NCBI RefSeq assembly: GCF_015840915.1
Contig: NZ_CP060398.1
Span: 2,604,001-2,668,000, forward strand
Reading direction: 5' to 3'
DNA length: 64,000 nt
Source: Synechococcus sp. CBW1002
GTDB taxonomy: Bacteria; Cyanobacteriota; Cyanobacteriia; PCC-6307; Cyanobiaceae
In this document: in pieces, positions 1 to 8,149 of the stretch
Position numbering within the stretch: position 1 is the first letter of the stretch
Layout of the letters: each line of letters begins with the position of its first letter
Position numbers and translations under genes: made by a program
The notes under the pieces: model-generated
The model's database searches: none
The model's input: the letters and a program-made list of their open reading frames with translations, nothing else
What the model was told of the DNA's origin: nothing

Positions 1-328
1 CATAATCCAGGCTGCCGTTCTGGACATGACCCACGATCGTGCTGAGGTTGGGTTGCAGCAGGGTGCTGGCGATGCCATCCAGCACGGTGTACATCCCCAG
101 CACCACCAGCGCTGCCTCCCAGCTCCAGCCCCCCAGCCCATGGCCGGAGCGGAAGAACAGCGACAACACGAACAGGCTGCCAGCCAGATTGCCACCTGTG
201 GCCAGCAGTTCAATCAGCAGGTTGATCTGGTATTCCAGCTCGGCCGCCAGGGCCGCTCCCCAGAAGCTGCGCAGGGTGCGCCAGTAGCGCCCCACGGTGC
301 CGCCGTTCATCTTGCTGCCGAGCGTCAT
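1..328 (-). CDS. ABC-2 type transporter permease, second subunit (3' end outside window)
   Basis: The reading frame starts at an ATG that overlaps the stop of the upstream permease (ATGA) and runs off the left edge, so about 109 N-terminal residues are visible. It begins with a short polar stretch, then an amphipathic segment (RYWRTLRSFWGAALAAELEY) and hydrophobic stretches fitting the first two membrane helices of the DUF990-like ABC-2 permease family. With the next two genes it forms a typical set of one ATPase and two related permeases. The substrate is unknown. Paralogy to the neighbouring permease is inferred from topology and context, not from alignment. Confidence 0.75.
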   Translation of the reverse strand, partial: MTLGSKMNGGTVGRYWRTLRSFWGAALAAELEYQINLLIELLATGGNLAGSLFVLSLFFRSGHGLGGWSWEAALVVLGMYTVLDGIASTLLQPNLSTIVGHVQNGSLDY

Positions 329-1152
329 GCCCCCATCGCTCCGTACTGCCGCAATCCCCGTTTCCAGAGCACCCATGTGATTGGCAGCAGGATCGCGATC
401 CAGAGGCTCACCACGGCAAAGCTGGCGACGACATCCACCTTCTCGCCGGCCAGCAGCTGGGCCGGTATCGCAATCATGTATGGAAACGGAGTCCACAGCG
501 CCAGGCGGCGCACCGGTTCGGGATACACCTGCAACGGAGCGATCAGGCCTGAGAGATAGAGATAGGGAATGAACAGCAGCCGCTCCAGGGCGCTGGCCCG
601 CTCGCTCCAGAAGCAGACCGTGGTGAGGGCGAACTGGATCAGGAAGCGCAGGGCGAAGGCGAGCTGCATGGCCATGACCGCCAGCAGAAGCGCCGCTGGA
701 GACGGCAGCCAGAAGGCGGCGGGATAGAGCAGGAAGAACAGGGCTGCCAGGGCGATCACGAAGGGCAGACGTGTGGCCTGTTCGGCGATGTGGGCGCTCA
801 CATACCGCCAGACCGGCGCCAGTGGTTGCAGCAGATAGCCCGAAAGCCGGCCCTGGAGATGGTCTTCCTCAAAGGTGTAGATCACCCACACCAGCGTGAA
901 CTGGCGCACGATGAACACAGCCAGAAAATACCGCGCCAGGGCGATGGGATCCAATCCCAGCGATGGGAGTTCAGCGGTGGGGGCGTTGCCGTTGTTGCCG
1001 CTGGCCCCACTCCAGAGGCCGAGCATGATGAAAGGCAGCACGCCCGAGAGCGCCCATAGCGCAATCTCGGCGCGGTACTCCAGCATGTACGCGTATTGGC
1101 TGCTCAGCAGCACTCGCACTAGGCGCAATCCCCGCTGCAGCTTCTTGCTCAT
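325..1152 (-). CDS. ABC-2 type transporter permease, first subunit
   Basis: A 275-residue membrane protein with about six hydrophobic segments. It starts MSKKLQRGLRLVRVLLSSQY and has the amphipathic N-terminus and SGLIAPLQVYPEPVR loop seen in DUF990-like ABC-2 permeases. Its start overlaps the stop of the ATPase gene upstream and its stop overlaps the start of the second permease, so the three genes are probably translationally coupled. It should form the membrane channel of an exporter together with the second permease. The substrate cannot be read from the sequence. Confidence 0.85.
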   Translation of the reverse strand: MSKKLQRGLRLVRVLLSSQYAYMLEYRAEIALWALSGVLPFIMLGLWSGASGNNGNAPTAELPSLGLDPIALARYFLAVFIVRQFTLVWVIYTFEEDHLQGRLSGYLLQPLAPVWRYVSAHIAEQATRLPFVIALAALFFLLYPAAFWLPSPAALLLAVMAMQLAFALRFLIQFALTTVCFWSERASALERLLFIPYLYLSGLIAPLQVYPEPVRRLALWTPFPYMIAIPAQLLAGEKVDVVASFAVVSLWIAILLPITWVLWKRGLRQYGAMGA

Positions 1153-2132
1153 CGGTCGTCCCTCTGGCGGAACAGTTGGCCGATGATCTCCTCCACCGGT
1201 GGATCGTTCACTTCCAGGTCACAGACATCGAAATCGGCCAGAAGACGACCCACCTGCTGCGTCAGTCGATCCCCTTCGATCAGCAGCCGCACCTCGTTGC
1301 CGTTCTGGCTTTCCAGGGTTCCGTAGCTCTCGAACATGCGGGCCGGCAAGACATGGCGCAACTCCAGCCGCACCTGGCGGCAGGGCGCCAACTGGTCGGT
1401 GAGCCCTTCAAGGCTGCCGTCGTAAAAGAGTCGCCCCTGGTGAATCAGCAGCACCCGCTCACACAGGGCCGTGATATCGCCCATGTAGTGGCTGGTGAGC
1501 AGCACCGTGGCACCGGTGCGGCGGTTGTAGTCGGCCAGAAAGGAACGCACCCGCACCTGGGCGTTCACGTCCAGTCCCAGGGTGGGTTCATCGAGAAACA
1601 GCACCGCTGGCTGATGCAGCAACGCCGCCATCAGTTCGGCCTTCATGCGCTGCCCCAGGGAGAGTTTGCGAACCGGACGGGTCAGTTCCTCATCCAGTTC
1701 CAGCATGTCGGCCAGCTCGGCGATCCGGCGCTTGCTCTCGGCCGCGCCGATGCCGTAGACGGCGGCATGGACCCGCAACGAATCGAGTGGCGGCAGATCC
1801 CAGATCAGCTGCTGCTTCTGACCCATCACCAGCGTGATCTGACGCAGGAAGTCCGCCTGCCTACGGAAGGGTTCATGGCCGGCCACCCGCACCGTGCCGG
1901 CGCTGGGGTGAATCAGGCCCGTCAGCATCTTCAAGGTGGTGGTCTTGCCGGCACCATTCGGCCCGAGGAACCCCACCATTTCACCGGGTTCGATCGCGAT
2001 GTTGATGTCCTGCACAGCCGTCACGAGGCGATGGCGTCGCTGGAGGAAGTGGCGCAGGGTGCCGCCAAGACCGGGCTGCTTGTCGGCCACCCGGAAGGTC
2101 TTGCTGAGCCCGCTGACGTTGACGATGGCCAT
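1149..2132 (-). CDS. ABC-2 type transporter ATP-binding protein
   Basis: A 327-residue ABC ATPase. Walker A is GPNGAGKTTTLKM near residues 56-68, the signature region is KLSLGQRMKAEL, and Walker B is AVLFLDEPTLGLD; an H-loop follows (LLTSHYMGD). The C-terminal third is the usual extension of exporter ATPases. It heads a three-gene operon with two permeases joined by ATGA overlaps. By family it powers export of a lipid, drug or polysaccharide-like substrate, but nothing here decides which. Confidence 0.92.
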   Translation of the reverse strand: MAIVNVSGLSKTFRVADKQPGLGGTLRHFLQRRHRLVTAVQDINIAIEPGEMVGFLGPNGAGKTTTLKMLTGLIHPSAGTVRVAGHEPFRRQADFLRQITLVMGQKQQLIWDLPPLDSLRVHAAVYGIGAAESKRRIAELADMLELDEELTRPVRKLSLGQRMKAELMAALLHQPAVLFLDEPTLGLDVNAQVRVRSFLADYNRRTGATVLLTSHYMGDITALCERVLLIHQGRLFYDGSLEGLTDQLAPCRQVRLELRHVLPARMFESYGTLESQNGNEVRLLIEGDRLTQQVGRLLADFDVCDLEVNDPPVEEIIGQLFRQRDDR

Positions 2133-2252
2133 CGAGGGAGTCTGGACGGCTTCCGATCGTGCAGATCTTGTCAGTTAGAAACTTGTCCAGCACAGATTTA
2201 CCCATCACCGCTTCGCCAGATCTACCCTGGGTCGCACCCACCAGCCCCTGCA

Positions 2253-2498
2253 ATGCACTTCTGGGCGCCTGAGATCGATCCAGCCCACCCGATGGACTGC
2301 ACCCAGGCTGAGCACTACGTGATCAAGCACCTCGGCCGCGGCATGTTCCTGGCGGTGCAGGGAGAGGATCAACACCTCAGCGATGTCGCCACGGCCGGCG
2401 AAGCCCACCGCTTCCATACCCATGAGGCGGCGATCCGTGCCGCAGAGGAACTCAACCGCCTCGGTGCAGGGCCGGTCGATGTGGTGAAGGTGGAGTGA
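2253..2498 (+). CDS. Small hypothetical protein (81 aa)
   Basis: A short frame with coding-like composition, MHFWAPEIDPAHPMDCTQAE onwards, ending PVDVVKVE. A second possible start is the ATG at 2292, giving 68 residues. It has no signal peptide or membrane segment and is rich in His and acidic residues (SDVATAGEAHRFHTHEAA). It sits between the divergent ABC operon and an acidic hypothetical protein on the same strand 57 bases downstream. I do not recognise a family. Confidence 0.55.
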   Translation: MHFWAPEIDPAHPMDCTQAEHYVIKHLGRGMFLAVQGEDQHLSDVATAGEAHRFHTHEAAIRAAEELNRLGAGPVDVVKVE

Positions 2499-2555
2499 GG
2501 CCGGGCAGGCGGCGACCGGCCTGGCCATGCTGCGGTGACTGCGCAGCCCCCACCG

Positions 2556-3266
2556 ATGAGCGCCCTATCCCCGGAGCAGGCCCTGGTGCTCACCGCGATC
2601 GATCGCTTTCTGGCCGATCCCGAGCTCGCCTTTGGCGGCGTCGACATTGACGACGACTCAGAAGGCGATGGCACCGACGATCCCGATTCAGCCGTCGGCA
2701 TCGAGGCGGTCGACGTGCTCGAAGCGATCAGCAAGGCCCTGCTGATGGTGTTGCCGGCCGAGGAGATCGAGCAGGCGATCACCAATCTGCTCGCCTGCCA
2801 TGGCGATCAGATCGATGACTCCACCCAGGTGGTGCTGGAAGCTCTGCTCCAGACGATTGAACGGGATGACACCGAGGTGTCGCTCGAAGCCCTGCTGACG
2901 GCCGAATCTGACCTGTTGCAGACCAATGCCCTCGATAGCGCGGCCCTGCTGGTCTGGGACGAGCAGACCACGCCGATGCTGGAGGAACTGGAGATTCTTG
3001 ATCTGCTGGAGGCCTATCCCTGCCGCGGCCCCGGCGCTCGCTGGACCCCTGACATTTTCGTGCAGTTGCTGGAGGCGAAGGGCCGCCTGTTTCGCCAGAC
3101 CCTGCTGGCGGTGGAGATCCTGGAAGAACAGCCGGACACCCGCCCCAATGCCCACACCATGCTGGTGATGGTGCCGCCCGATCCGAAGGCTCCCCTGGAA
3201 CTGATGGAGCTGGTGGTGCCCCTCACCGTGCTGTCGTCACCCGATGCGCCGGGACAAGCAGGCTGA
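2556..3266 (+). CDS. Acidic hypothetical protein (236 aa)
   Basis: The start is placed at the ATG reading MSALSPEQALVLTAIDRFL; a GTG 21 bases upstream is also possible. The protein is strongly acidic, with a run DIDDDSEGDGTDDPDSAVG near residues 30-50, followed by helical Leu/Glu-rich sequence (LEELEILDLLEAYPC). It has no signal peptide or transmembrane segment, so it should be cytoplasmic. It looks like a lineage-specific cyanobacterial protein with no function I can assign. Confidence 0.7.
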   Translation: MSALSPEQALVLTAIDRFLADPELAFGGVDIDDDSEGDGTDDPDSAVGIEAVDVLEAISKALLMVLPAEEIEQAITNLLACHGDQIDDSTQVVLEALLQTIERDDTEVSLEALLTAESDLLQTNALDSAALLVWDEQTTPMLEELEILDLLEAYPCRGPGARWTPDIFVQLLEAKGRLFRQTLLAVEILEEQPDTRPNAHTMLVMVPPDPKAPLELMELVVPLTVLSSPDAPGQAG

Positions 3267-3292
3267 ACTCAGGCAGGCTGAACCCTGGCTGA

Positions 3293-4126
3293 TTGAACAC
3301 ATCTGGTCCTGTGCTCTGTGTATCCGTGAGCTCACTCCCTGTGATCCGTATCCGCTTCTCTTCGGCTCCCGGGACCGATCAATCGGGGCGCCGTCGATCC
3401 TGGGCTTCCGGTCTGCCGATTCTGCTGGGTGTGGTGGCCTCCAGTCTGATGCTGCAACCCCTCGCGGCAACAGCGGCGGAAGGCATGGGCGCCGCGTCTG
3501 GCGATGCACCTCGGGCAAGGACTCCCGCCGAGCCCCAGGTGCTGCGCGCCGTACCTCCCCTGGCCACGCCGGATGCGGCGGTGGAGAAGGCCCTGCTGCA
3601 TGCCCTGTTTCCCGCCTCGGCGGTGGATGCCGATGGCCATGGTCCCGATCACGGCACCCAGGAGTGGAAGCAGGCGCGCCGCCACATCCGCCAGCAGGCC
3701 TGTCTCAACGCCGGCAACCTGCGCTACGCCTACAACCGGGTCGACCTCAACGGCGACGGCAGCGAGGAGGTGGTGGCCACGGTGATCGGCCCGACGGTCT
3801 GCGGCACCGGTGGTTGCTCCCTGCTGATCTTCCAGAACCAGCACGGCACACTGGAGCCGATCAGCCGCATGTCTCTGTTCAAGGACCCCCTGATCGTGAC
3901 CAGTCGGCTCCGGGGCGGCTGGAAGGAGTTGATCAGCCGGGTGCGGATCGATGCCGGCCATGGCTTTTACGCCCTGCTCATCCACGACGGCAGCGCGTAT
4001 GCCCGCAATCCGAGCACGCCTCCGGCGGAACCGCTGCAGGAGGCCCTGCCGGGCACGGCCTATCTGGGCTGGCAGGAGAACGGCAACGGCTATCACCCGC
4101 TTCCCTGCGCCGAGAAGCGCCCATAA
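3293..4126 (+). CDS. Predicted secreted protein with an EF-hand-like loop
   Basis: A hydrophobic segment (LPILLGVVASSLMLQPLAATAAEG) resembles a signal peptide with an Ala-rich cleavage region, so the mature protein is probably periplasmic. The mature part contains YNRVDLNGDGSEEVV, a calcium-binding-like DxNxDGxxE loop often found in secreted proteins, followed by CGTGGC, which could form a disulfide. The start is uncertain: the frame opens with TTG at 3293, and GTG codons at 3311, 3326 and 3341 are alternatives that would leave a shorter signal peptide. The function is unknown. Confidence 0.65.
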   Translation: MNTSGPVLCVSVSSLPVIRIRFSSAPGTDQSGRRRSWASGLPILLGVVASSLMLQPLAATAAEGMGAASGDAPRARTPAEPQVLRAVPPLATPDAAVEKALLHALFPASAVDADGHGPDHGTQEWKQARRHIRQQACLNAGNLRYAYNRVDLNGDGSEEVVATVIGPTVCGTGGCSLLIFQNQHGTLEPISRMSLFKDPLIVTSRLRGGWKELISRVRIDAGHGFYALLIHDGSAYARNPSTPPAEPLQEALPGTAYLGWQENGNGYHPLPCAEKRP

Positions 4127-4139
4127 CTCTTCATACCCT

Positions 4140-4169
4140 GTTACAGTGGTGGCAACACATCGTTACAAC
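4140..4169 (+). promoter_or_regulatory. Candidate HLR1-like repeats upstream of hli
   Basis: GTTACAGT and GTTACAAC occur 22 bases apart, directly before the hli start. The motif resembles the (G/T)TTACA(T/A)(T/A) half-sites of HLR1, the binding site of the RpaB response regulator at high-light genes of cyanobacteria. A canonical HLR1 has a 2-base spacer; here the spacing is two helical turns. Regulation is inferred from the motif and the gene type. Confidence 0.35.
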
Positions 4170-4172
4170 CCG

Positions 4173-4316
4173 ATGACCACCTCTGATTCCCGCTTCGGTT
4201 TCGTTGCCTTCGCTGAGACCTGGAACGGTCGCCTGGCCATGCTGGGCTTCGTGATCGGCCTTGCCACCGAGCTGCTCACCGGCCAGGGCATCCTGAGCCA
4301 GATCGGCCTCGGCTGA
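4173..4316 (+). CDS. hli: High-light-inducible protein (Hlip/Scp)
   Basis: A 47-residue single-helix protein with the chlorophyll-binding signature AETWNGRLAMLGF (ExxNxRxAMxGF) at residues 15-27, followed by one hydrophobic helix and the tail GQGILSQIGLG. Hlips sit in the thylakoid membrane, bind chlorophyll and carotenoid, and protect photosystem assembly under excess light. The length is normal for the family. GTTACA-type repeats lie just upstream. A second hli lies at 20.5 kb. Confidence 0.93.
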   Translation: MTTSDSRFGFVAFAETWNGRLAMLGFVIGLATELLTGQGILSQIGLG

Positions 4317-4417
4317 GTTCTGGATCAGCGGTCTTCACGGCCGTGATCTCCAGCCCGGTTGGCAGGCGCCAGCCGGGCTTTGCTATCTCCGGAGTTTCTG
4401 TCGCCTCGGCGAGGGCC

Positions 4418-5242
4418 ATGGCTCATCTGCTCGTCTTTGTTGTGGCCCCCGAGGCTCTGCTGCCCGGTGATGGCGCTGACTGGCCCTCTCTGGTGGAGGC
4501 CCAGCGCCGCGGTGTAGGCAGTGGCGTGGCCCTGCGTCTCTTCCGCCTGCCGGATGACTGGCCCGGGTCCCTGCAGGCTCTGATTGACTCCGGCAAGGCC
4601 GATGCGACTGGTTCCGATCCGATCGAGCCGGTCGACGGCCGCCGCTCCAGGCTCTGCGATGCCGTGGTGCCCCATTTCGACCCCCGCAGCCTCTGGATCG
4701 GCGTCTATGCGATCAGCGGCAGCGCATTCAGCGACAACGAAGTCAGCGACAACGAAGTCAGCGATCGCCAAGTCAGCACCAGCGTGCCAGTGCCTGGCGA
4801 TGGCCATCCCGCCAGCCGCATGTCGATCAGCGGCGTCGAGCGTCTCGATGCTTTCCCGTTGCGCGATGCCGAAAACGAAACCTGCTGGTTTTATCCCACC
4901 GAAGATGGCGCTTACCTCAGCTGGGAGAACCAGCGCCGGCTCGAGCTCCTGCCGGGTGTGATGGCCGAGCAGCCTTTGCAGACCCAGCCGATCCCCTACC
5001 AACGCCCCGACCTGCACGTGCTCTGGTCGTTGATGGCGGACGACCGCTCCCTCACCTGCGTGGGCCTCACCTACGGCCGTCGCCGGATTGATTGGCCCGT
5101 GGTGGCGGCGGTTCCAGAAGCCTGCGCCACCTGGACCAGTTTTTCTCTGGATTCGATGGCCGAGGCGCAGTACTGCGAGCTGGCCAGCTGCACCGTCTTC
5201 GCGCAGGACGGTCCGGGGGCTGTCCCTGGTGCTGTAAGGTAA
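4418..5242 (+). CDS. Hypothetical cyanobacterial protein with a short internal repeat
   Basis: The start is placed at ATG 4418 (MAHLLVFVVAPEALLPGDG), preceded by a GA-rich stretch, rather than the upstream in-frame ATG at 4343. The protein has 274 residues and no membrane segment after the mildly hydrophobic N-terminus. Near residue 105 the DNA repeats AGCGACAACGAAGTC and encodes SDNEVSDNEVSDRQVS. The C-terminal half has a regular coding pattern (RRLELLPGVMAEQ, RSLTCVGLTYGRRRIDWPV). I do not recognise the family. The RRM gene follows on the same strand after 83 bases. Confidence 0.75.
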   Translation: MAHLLVFVVAPEALLPGDGADWPSLVEAQRRGVGSGVALRLFRLPDDWPGSLQALIDSGKADATGSDPIEPVDGRRSRLCDAVVPHFDPRSLWIGVYAISGSAFSDNEVSDNEVSDRQVSTSVPVPGDGHPASRMSISGVERLDAFPLRDAENETCWFYPTEDGAYLSWENQRRLELLPGVMAEQPLQTQPIPYQRPDLHVLWSLMADDRSLTCVGLTYGRRRIDWPVVAAVPEACATWTSFSLDSMAEAQYCELASCTVFAQDGPGAVPGAVR

Positions 5243-5325
5243 AAGCCGATCTCAAGATTTCTCTTAAGCGAGCTCATAACTTTCTTGGGGGCTGTTTTCG
5301 GATCGGTTCATAGTTCAACGAGTTC

Positions 5326-5622
5326 ATGTCTATTTACGTCGGGAATCTTTCCTTCGATGCCGAAGTGGAAGATCTCCAGCAGCTGTTCGCCGAATACGGA
5401 CAGGTGCGCAAGTGCAGCGTTCCTCTCGATCGTGAAACCGGCCGCAAGCGCGGTTTCGCCTTCGTCGAGATGGCCAACGAGGCTGATGAAGCCAAGGCCA
5501 TCGATGATCTCCAGAACGTGGAGTGGATGGGTCGTGCCATCCGTGTCAACAAGGCCGAGCCCCGTCCCAGCGGCGGTGGTGGTGGCTACGGCGGTGGTGG
5601 TGGCGGCGGCAACCGCTGGTGA
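5326..5622 (+). CDS. RRM-type RNA-binding protein (cyanobacterial Rbp)
   Basis: A 98-residue protein with one RRM. RNP2 is IYVGNLSF at residues 3-10 and RNP1 is KRGFAFVEM near residues 42-50; a Gly-rich tail (GGGGGYGGGGGGG) follows. This is the small cyanobacterial Rbp type, which binds RNA and is often cold- or stress-responsive. The 83-base leader (5243-5325) is A+T-rich compared with its surroundings, as is common for the long leaders of these genes. A clear terminator follows at 5738. Confidence 0.92.
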   Translation: MSIYVGNLSFDAEVEDLQQLFAEYGQVRKCSVPLDRETGRKRGFAFVEMANEADEAKAIDDLQNVEWMGRAIRVNKAEPRPSGGGGGYGGGGGGGNRW

Positions 5623-5737
5623 TCACAGCCGAGCCGATCATCTCTGACCGGCCTGATTGCTGATTGATCTGTTGCTGACCTGCTTGCCCGATCTCCGGGC
5701 CTGCAGAACGGCAATACCTGCTTCCAATCACAGCTGA

Positions 5738-5765
5738 CCGCCCTGGTAACGGGGCGGTTTTTTCA
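5738..5765 (+). terminator. Rho-independent terminator after the rbp gene
   Basis: CCGCCC (5738-5743) pairs with GGGCGG (5752-5757) around a short loop and is followed directly by a run of seven T. It ends the rbp transcript; the convergent transglutaminase gene ends 17 bases further on. Confidence 0.85.
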
Positions 5766-5781
5766 TGGGCGTTTCCTTGCC

Positions 5782-6648
5782 TCAGCCGAGGGCTTTCCGG
5801 GTCTCGGCGGCGCGCAGGTCGACCCGATACTCCATCGTGGAGGTCACGCCGGTGCCCCGGTAGGTGCCGGACACCGCCGCCGCCAGCTCCGGATCCGCGG
5901 CGGCGGCCAGCACCACGTGGCCATCGGCCACGGCCAGCCCGAGGCTGGGGTCGTAGGCGCGCCAGCCACCGCCGGGCACATACACCTCCGCCCAGGCGTG
6001 CAGCTCGTGCTCGCTCACCTCGGGTGGATGGTGCATCGAGTAGCCGCTCACGAAGCGGGCCGCCAGGCCGAGGCTGCGGCAGGCGGCCACGTAGAGCACC
6101 GCCGTGTCGCGGCAGGCCCCGGTGCGCTCCTGCAGGGTCTGCTCCGGTTGCAGCGCTGCCCCATCGGGCCGGCCCACATGGTGGAAGCCGTGGTGAATCT
6201 GATCGGCCAGGGCCATCAGAAAGTCGGTGGTGGATCCCTGCACGGATTCGGCCAGCTCGGCAGCCCAGGCGCTGACCTGCGGATGCTGCGGCCCACCCAG
6301 GCAGGGCGCCAGGGCTGCGCGCAGAGCCGGTGTGTAGGTGAGCGGCAGATGCCGGGCTGCCGGCTCGGTCACGATCCAGTCGAACGGATTGTCGCGGTGG
6401 GTTTCCACCTGCATCTCCACCTGGAGATGCAGGGTCTGGCGTTCCTTGTGGAACCAGAGCACCAGCCCGTCGCCGCCGCCGGGTTCGAGCACCGCCGCTG
6501 CGCCGTCGGCTGGATCACGCACCTGCAGGCGGTGGCTGAGCACGGTCTGGGTGCAGTCCTGGCGCGGGGTGAGCCGCAGGGTCATCGGTTCCAGGAACAC
6601 GGGCCTGGCATAGGCGTAGTGGAGTTCGTGGCGGATCTGGAAGAACAC
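5782..6648 (-). CDS. Transglutaminase-like cysteine protease family protein
   Basis: The protein reads from a GTG (VFFQIRHELHYAYARP). It has an N-terminal beta domain of the transglutaminase-associated type, then the catalytic core with Cys in RTGACRDTA, His in SEHELHAWAEVY and Asp in YDPSLG. The length of 288 residues fits the COG1305 family of cytoplasmic transglutaminase-like enzymes. The frame stays open upstream of the GTG, but that sequence is low-complexity and looks non-coding. The substrate is unknown. Confidence 0.88.
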   Translation of the reverse strand: MFFQIRHELHYAYARPVFLEPMTLRLTPRQDCTQTVLSHRLQVRDPADGAAAVLEPGGGDGLVLWFHKERQTLHLQVEMQVETHRDNPFDWIVTEPAARHLPLTYTPALRAALAPCLGGPQHPQVSAWAAELAESVQGSTTDFLMALADQIHHGFHHVGRPDGAALQPEQTLQERTGACRDTAVLYVAACRSLGLAARFVSGYSMHHPPEVSEHELHAWAEVYVPGGGWRAYDPSLGLAVADGHVVLAAAADPELAAAVSGTYRGTGVTSTMEYRVDLRAAETRKALG

Positions 6649-6739
6649 GGAGCCACTGGGGCACAATCGCTGCCCAGCCTGGACGAAAGCCGGTGCGAAT
6701 CGCGCTCCACAATGGGCTTTCCAGCCAATCAGGCCGTCC

Positions 6740-7054
6740 GTGAGCCAGCCGCATCGACCGGCGCGTCCCCAGCACCTTCCTCGCCCACCGGCCCGACCCG
6801 GCAGCCCGGGCCTCCCTGACGACGACGATCTGCCGCCCTCGCCAGGCATGCCGCTGGGTCTGCGGATCCTGGCGGGGGTAGGAGCGCTCTCGTTTCTGAT
6901 GATCGGTCTGAGTGTGATCTGGATGGGGATCGAGAGCCTGCGCAAGCCCGCCGCCCCTGTCGTGGGGCCCAACACGGCGAGAGGATCAGGGAGCCAGGCG
7001 TTCGATCGCCCAGCCGCCCTCTGGCCGGAGCCTGTAGCGGAAGCGATCGTGTAG
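6740..7054 (+). CDS. Small single-pass membrane protein (104 aa)
   Basis: It starts at a GTG reading [11 protein letters not shown] Pro/Arg-rich N-terminus with a [10 protein letters not shown] patch leads into one hydrophobic helix ([19 protein letters not shown], about residues 43-61). It is divergent from the transglutaminase gene, 92 bases from that gene's start. Its last 69 bases run antisense to the 3' end of pdxH. No family is recognised; the strong helix and proline-rich cytoplasmic arm are the only clues. Confidence 0.55.
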   Translation: MSQPHRPARPQHLPRPPARPGSPGLPDDDDLPPSPGMPLGLRILAGVGALSFLMIGLSVIWMGIESLRKPAAPVVGPNTARGSGSQAFDRPAALWPEPVAEAIV

Positions 7055-7666
7055 ACGGTTCTGGCGACCCTGCCAGAACTCGAACTCGTTCGGCACCACC
7101 CGAATGCCGCCCCAGGCGGAGGGCAGGGGCACCTCTCCATCGGCGAAGCGCCGCTTCATCTCCTCCCAGGTCATCTCCAGGATCTGGCGGGAGCTGATCA
7201 CCGTGCTCTGCTGCGACACCCAGGCCCCGAGGCGGCTGCCGAAGGGCCTGGAGGTGAAGTAAGCCAGGGATTCCGCCGCCGAAATCCGCTCCGCCTGCCC
7301 CAGGATCGCCACCTGACGCACCAGCCCGTACCAGGGGAACAGCAGGCTCACCTGGGGATCGCTGGCGATCTCGCTGGCCTTGCGGCTCTGGTAGTTGGTG
7401 AAGAACACGAAGCCGCGATCATCGAACGCCTTGAGCAGCACGGTGCGTGAGCTGGGGCGGTGGCCATCGGTGGTGGAGAGCACCATGGCGTTGGGCTCCA
7501 GCAGTTCCGCCGCAGTGGCCTGCTGGAACCACAGCCGGAACTGGGCAACGGGATCGGCATCGAGATCAGCGCGGCGCAGACCCTCGCGGCGGTAGTCGCG
7601 GCGTAGTTGGGCCACATCGACGCTGCTTGCTGCGGCTTTGCCGCTGGGGGTGTCGGGCGGCTCCAC
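6986..7666 (-). CDS. pdxH: Pyridoxine/pyridoxamine 5'-phosphate oxidase
   Basis: A 226-residue flavoprotein of the PdxH family that makes pyridoxal 5'-phosphate in the cytoplasm. Recognisable regions are [18 protein letters not shown] near the N-terminus, [20 protein letters not shown] (FMN binding), [11 protein letters not shown] in the middle, and the C-terminal [17 protein letters not shown] with the conserved RLHDR. It starts with GTG. It lies just downstream of the persulfide operon on the same strand, with a gap of 33 bases after the OsmC gene. Confidence 0.95.
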   Translation of the reverse strand: MEPPDTPSGKAAASSVDVAQLRRDYRREGLRRADLDADPVAQFRLWFQQATAAELLEPNAMVLSTTDGHRPSSRTVLLKAFDDRGFVFFTNYQSRKASEIASDPQVSLLFPWYGLVRQVAILGQAERISAAESLAYFTSRPFGSRLGAWVSQQSTVISSRQILEMTWEEMKRRFADGEVPLPSAWGGIRVVPNEFEFWQGRQNRLHDRFRYRLRPEGGWAIERLAP

Positions 7667-7699
7667 GGGCTCTCAGGTGCTGGATCAATCGTCCCGAGT

Positions 7700-8149
7700 T
7701 CAGCTCAGGGCGGTGAGGTCGATGCGCTTGCGCACACTCTCCGGCAGGTTGCGGGAGATCGGGCAGAGCTTCATGCGCTCCTGCATGTAGGCGATCGCGT
7801 CGGCATCGGCGAGATTGCGCTCCTGCGCGCTGGCGTTGGCATCGAGCCGGATGCGGAAGTCACCGTCGACGCTGTCGATGATCCAGTCGCTGCTGGTGGT
7901 CACAACGAAATCGGCCTCCACCTGTTGCAACGGGATCGCCTTTTCCCGGGCGTTGGCCACCAGATAGACGTGCTGACAGAGCAGCAGTGCGATCAGATAG
8001 ATCCGGAAGCCCGGCATCGTCAGGCTGAGCTGCTGCGGTTCCCATTGGCCGGAGTCGGTGAGGAACTCCACCACCAGCCCCTCGGTGGCGCGATCGGGGG
8101 CGGCATGGCTGCTGCGCAGCCGGAACTGGAAGGTGCGTTGTGGGCTCAT
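7700..8149 (-). CDS. OsmC-like protein
   Basis: A 149-residue protein resembling OsmC/Ohr family peroxidases. One candidate reactive Cys lies in LLLCQHVYLVANAR and the second in KLCPISRNLPES, which matches the family CPxSxxL motif. It is the last gene of a compact operon with TauE, rhodanese and persulfide dioxygenase; its start overlaps the TauE stop (ATGA). The context suggests a role in removing peroxides or sulfur-derived oxidants in the cytoplasm, but the substrate is inferred. Confidence 0.75.
   Translation of the reverse strand: MSPQRTFQFRLRSSHAAPDRATEGLVVEFLTDSGQWEPQQLSLTMPGFRIYLIALLLCQHVYLVANAREKAIPLQQVEADFVVTTSSDWIIDSVDGDFRIRLDANASAQERNLADADAIAYMQERMKLCPISRNLPESVRKRIDLTALS

Noticed and set aside
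1176-2252. Long plus-strand open frame running opposite the ABC ATPase gene
   Set aside because: It is antisense to a clear ABC ATPase, is His/Gln-rich as expected for a G+C-rich shadow frame, and has no domain; only its 3' end beyond 2253 looks coding.
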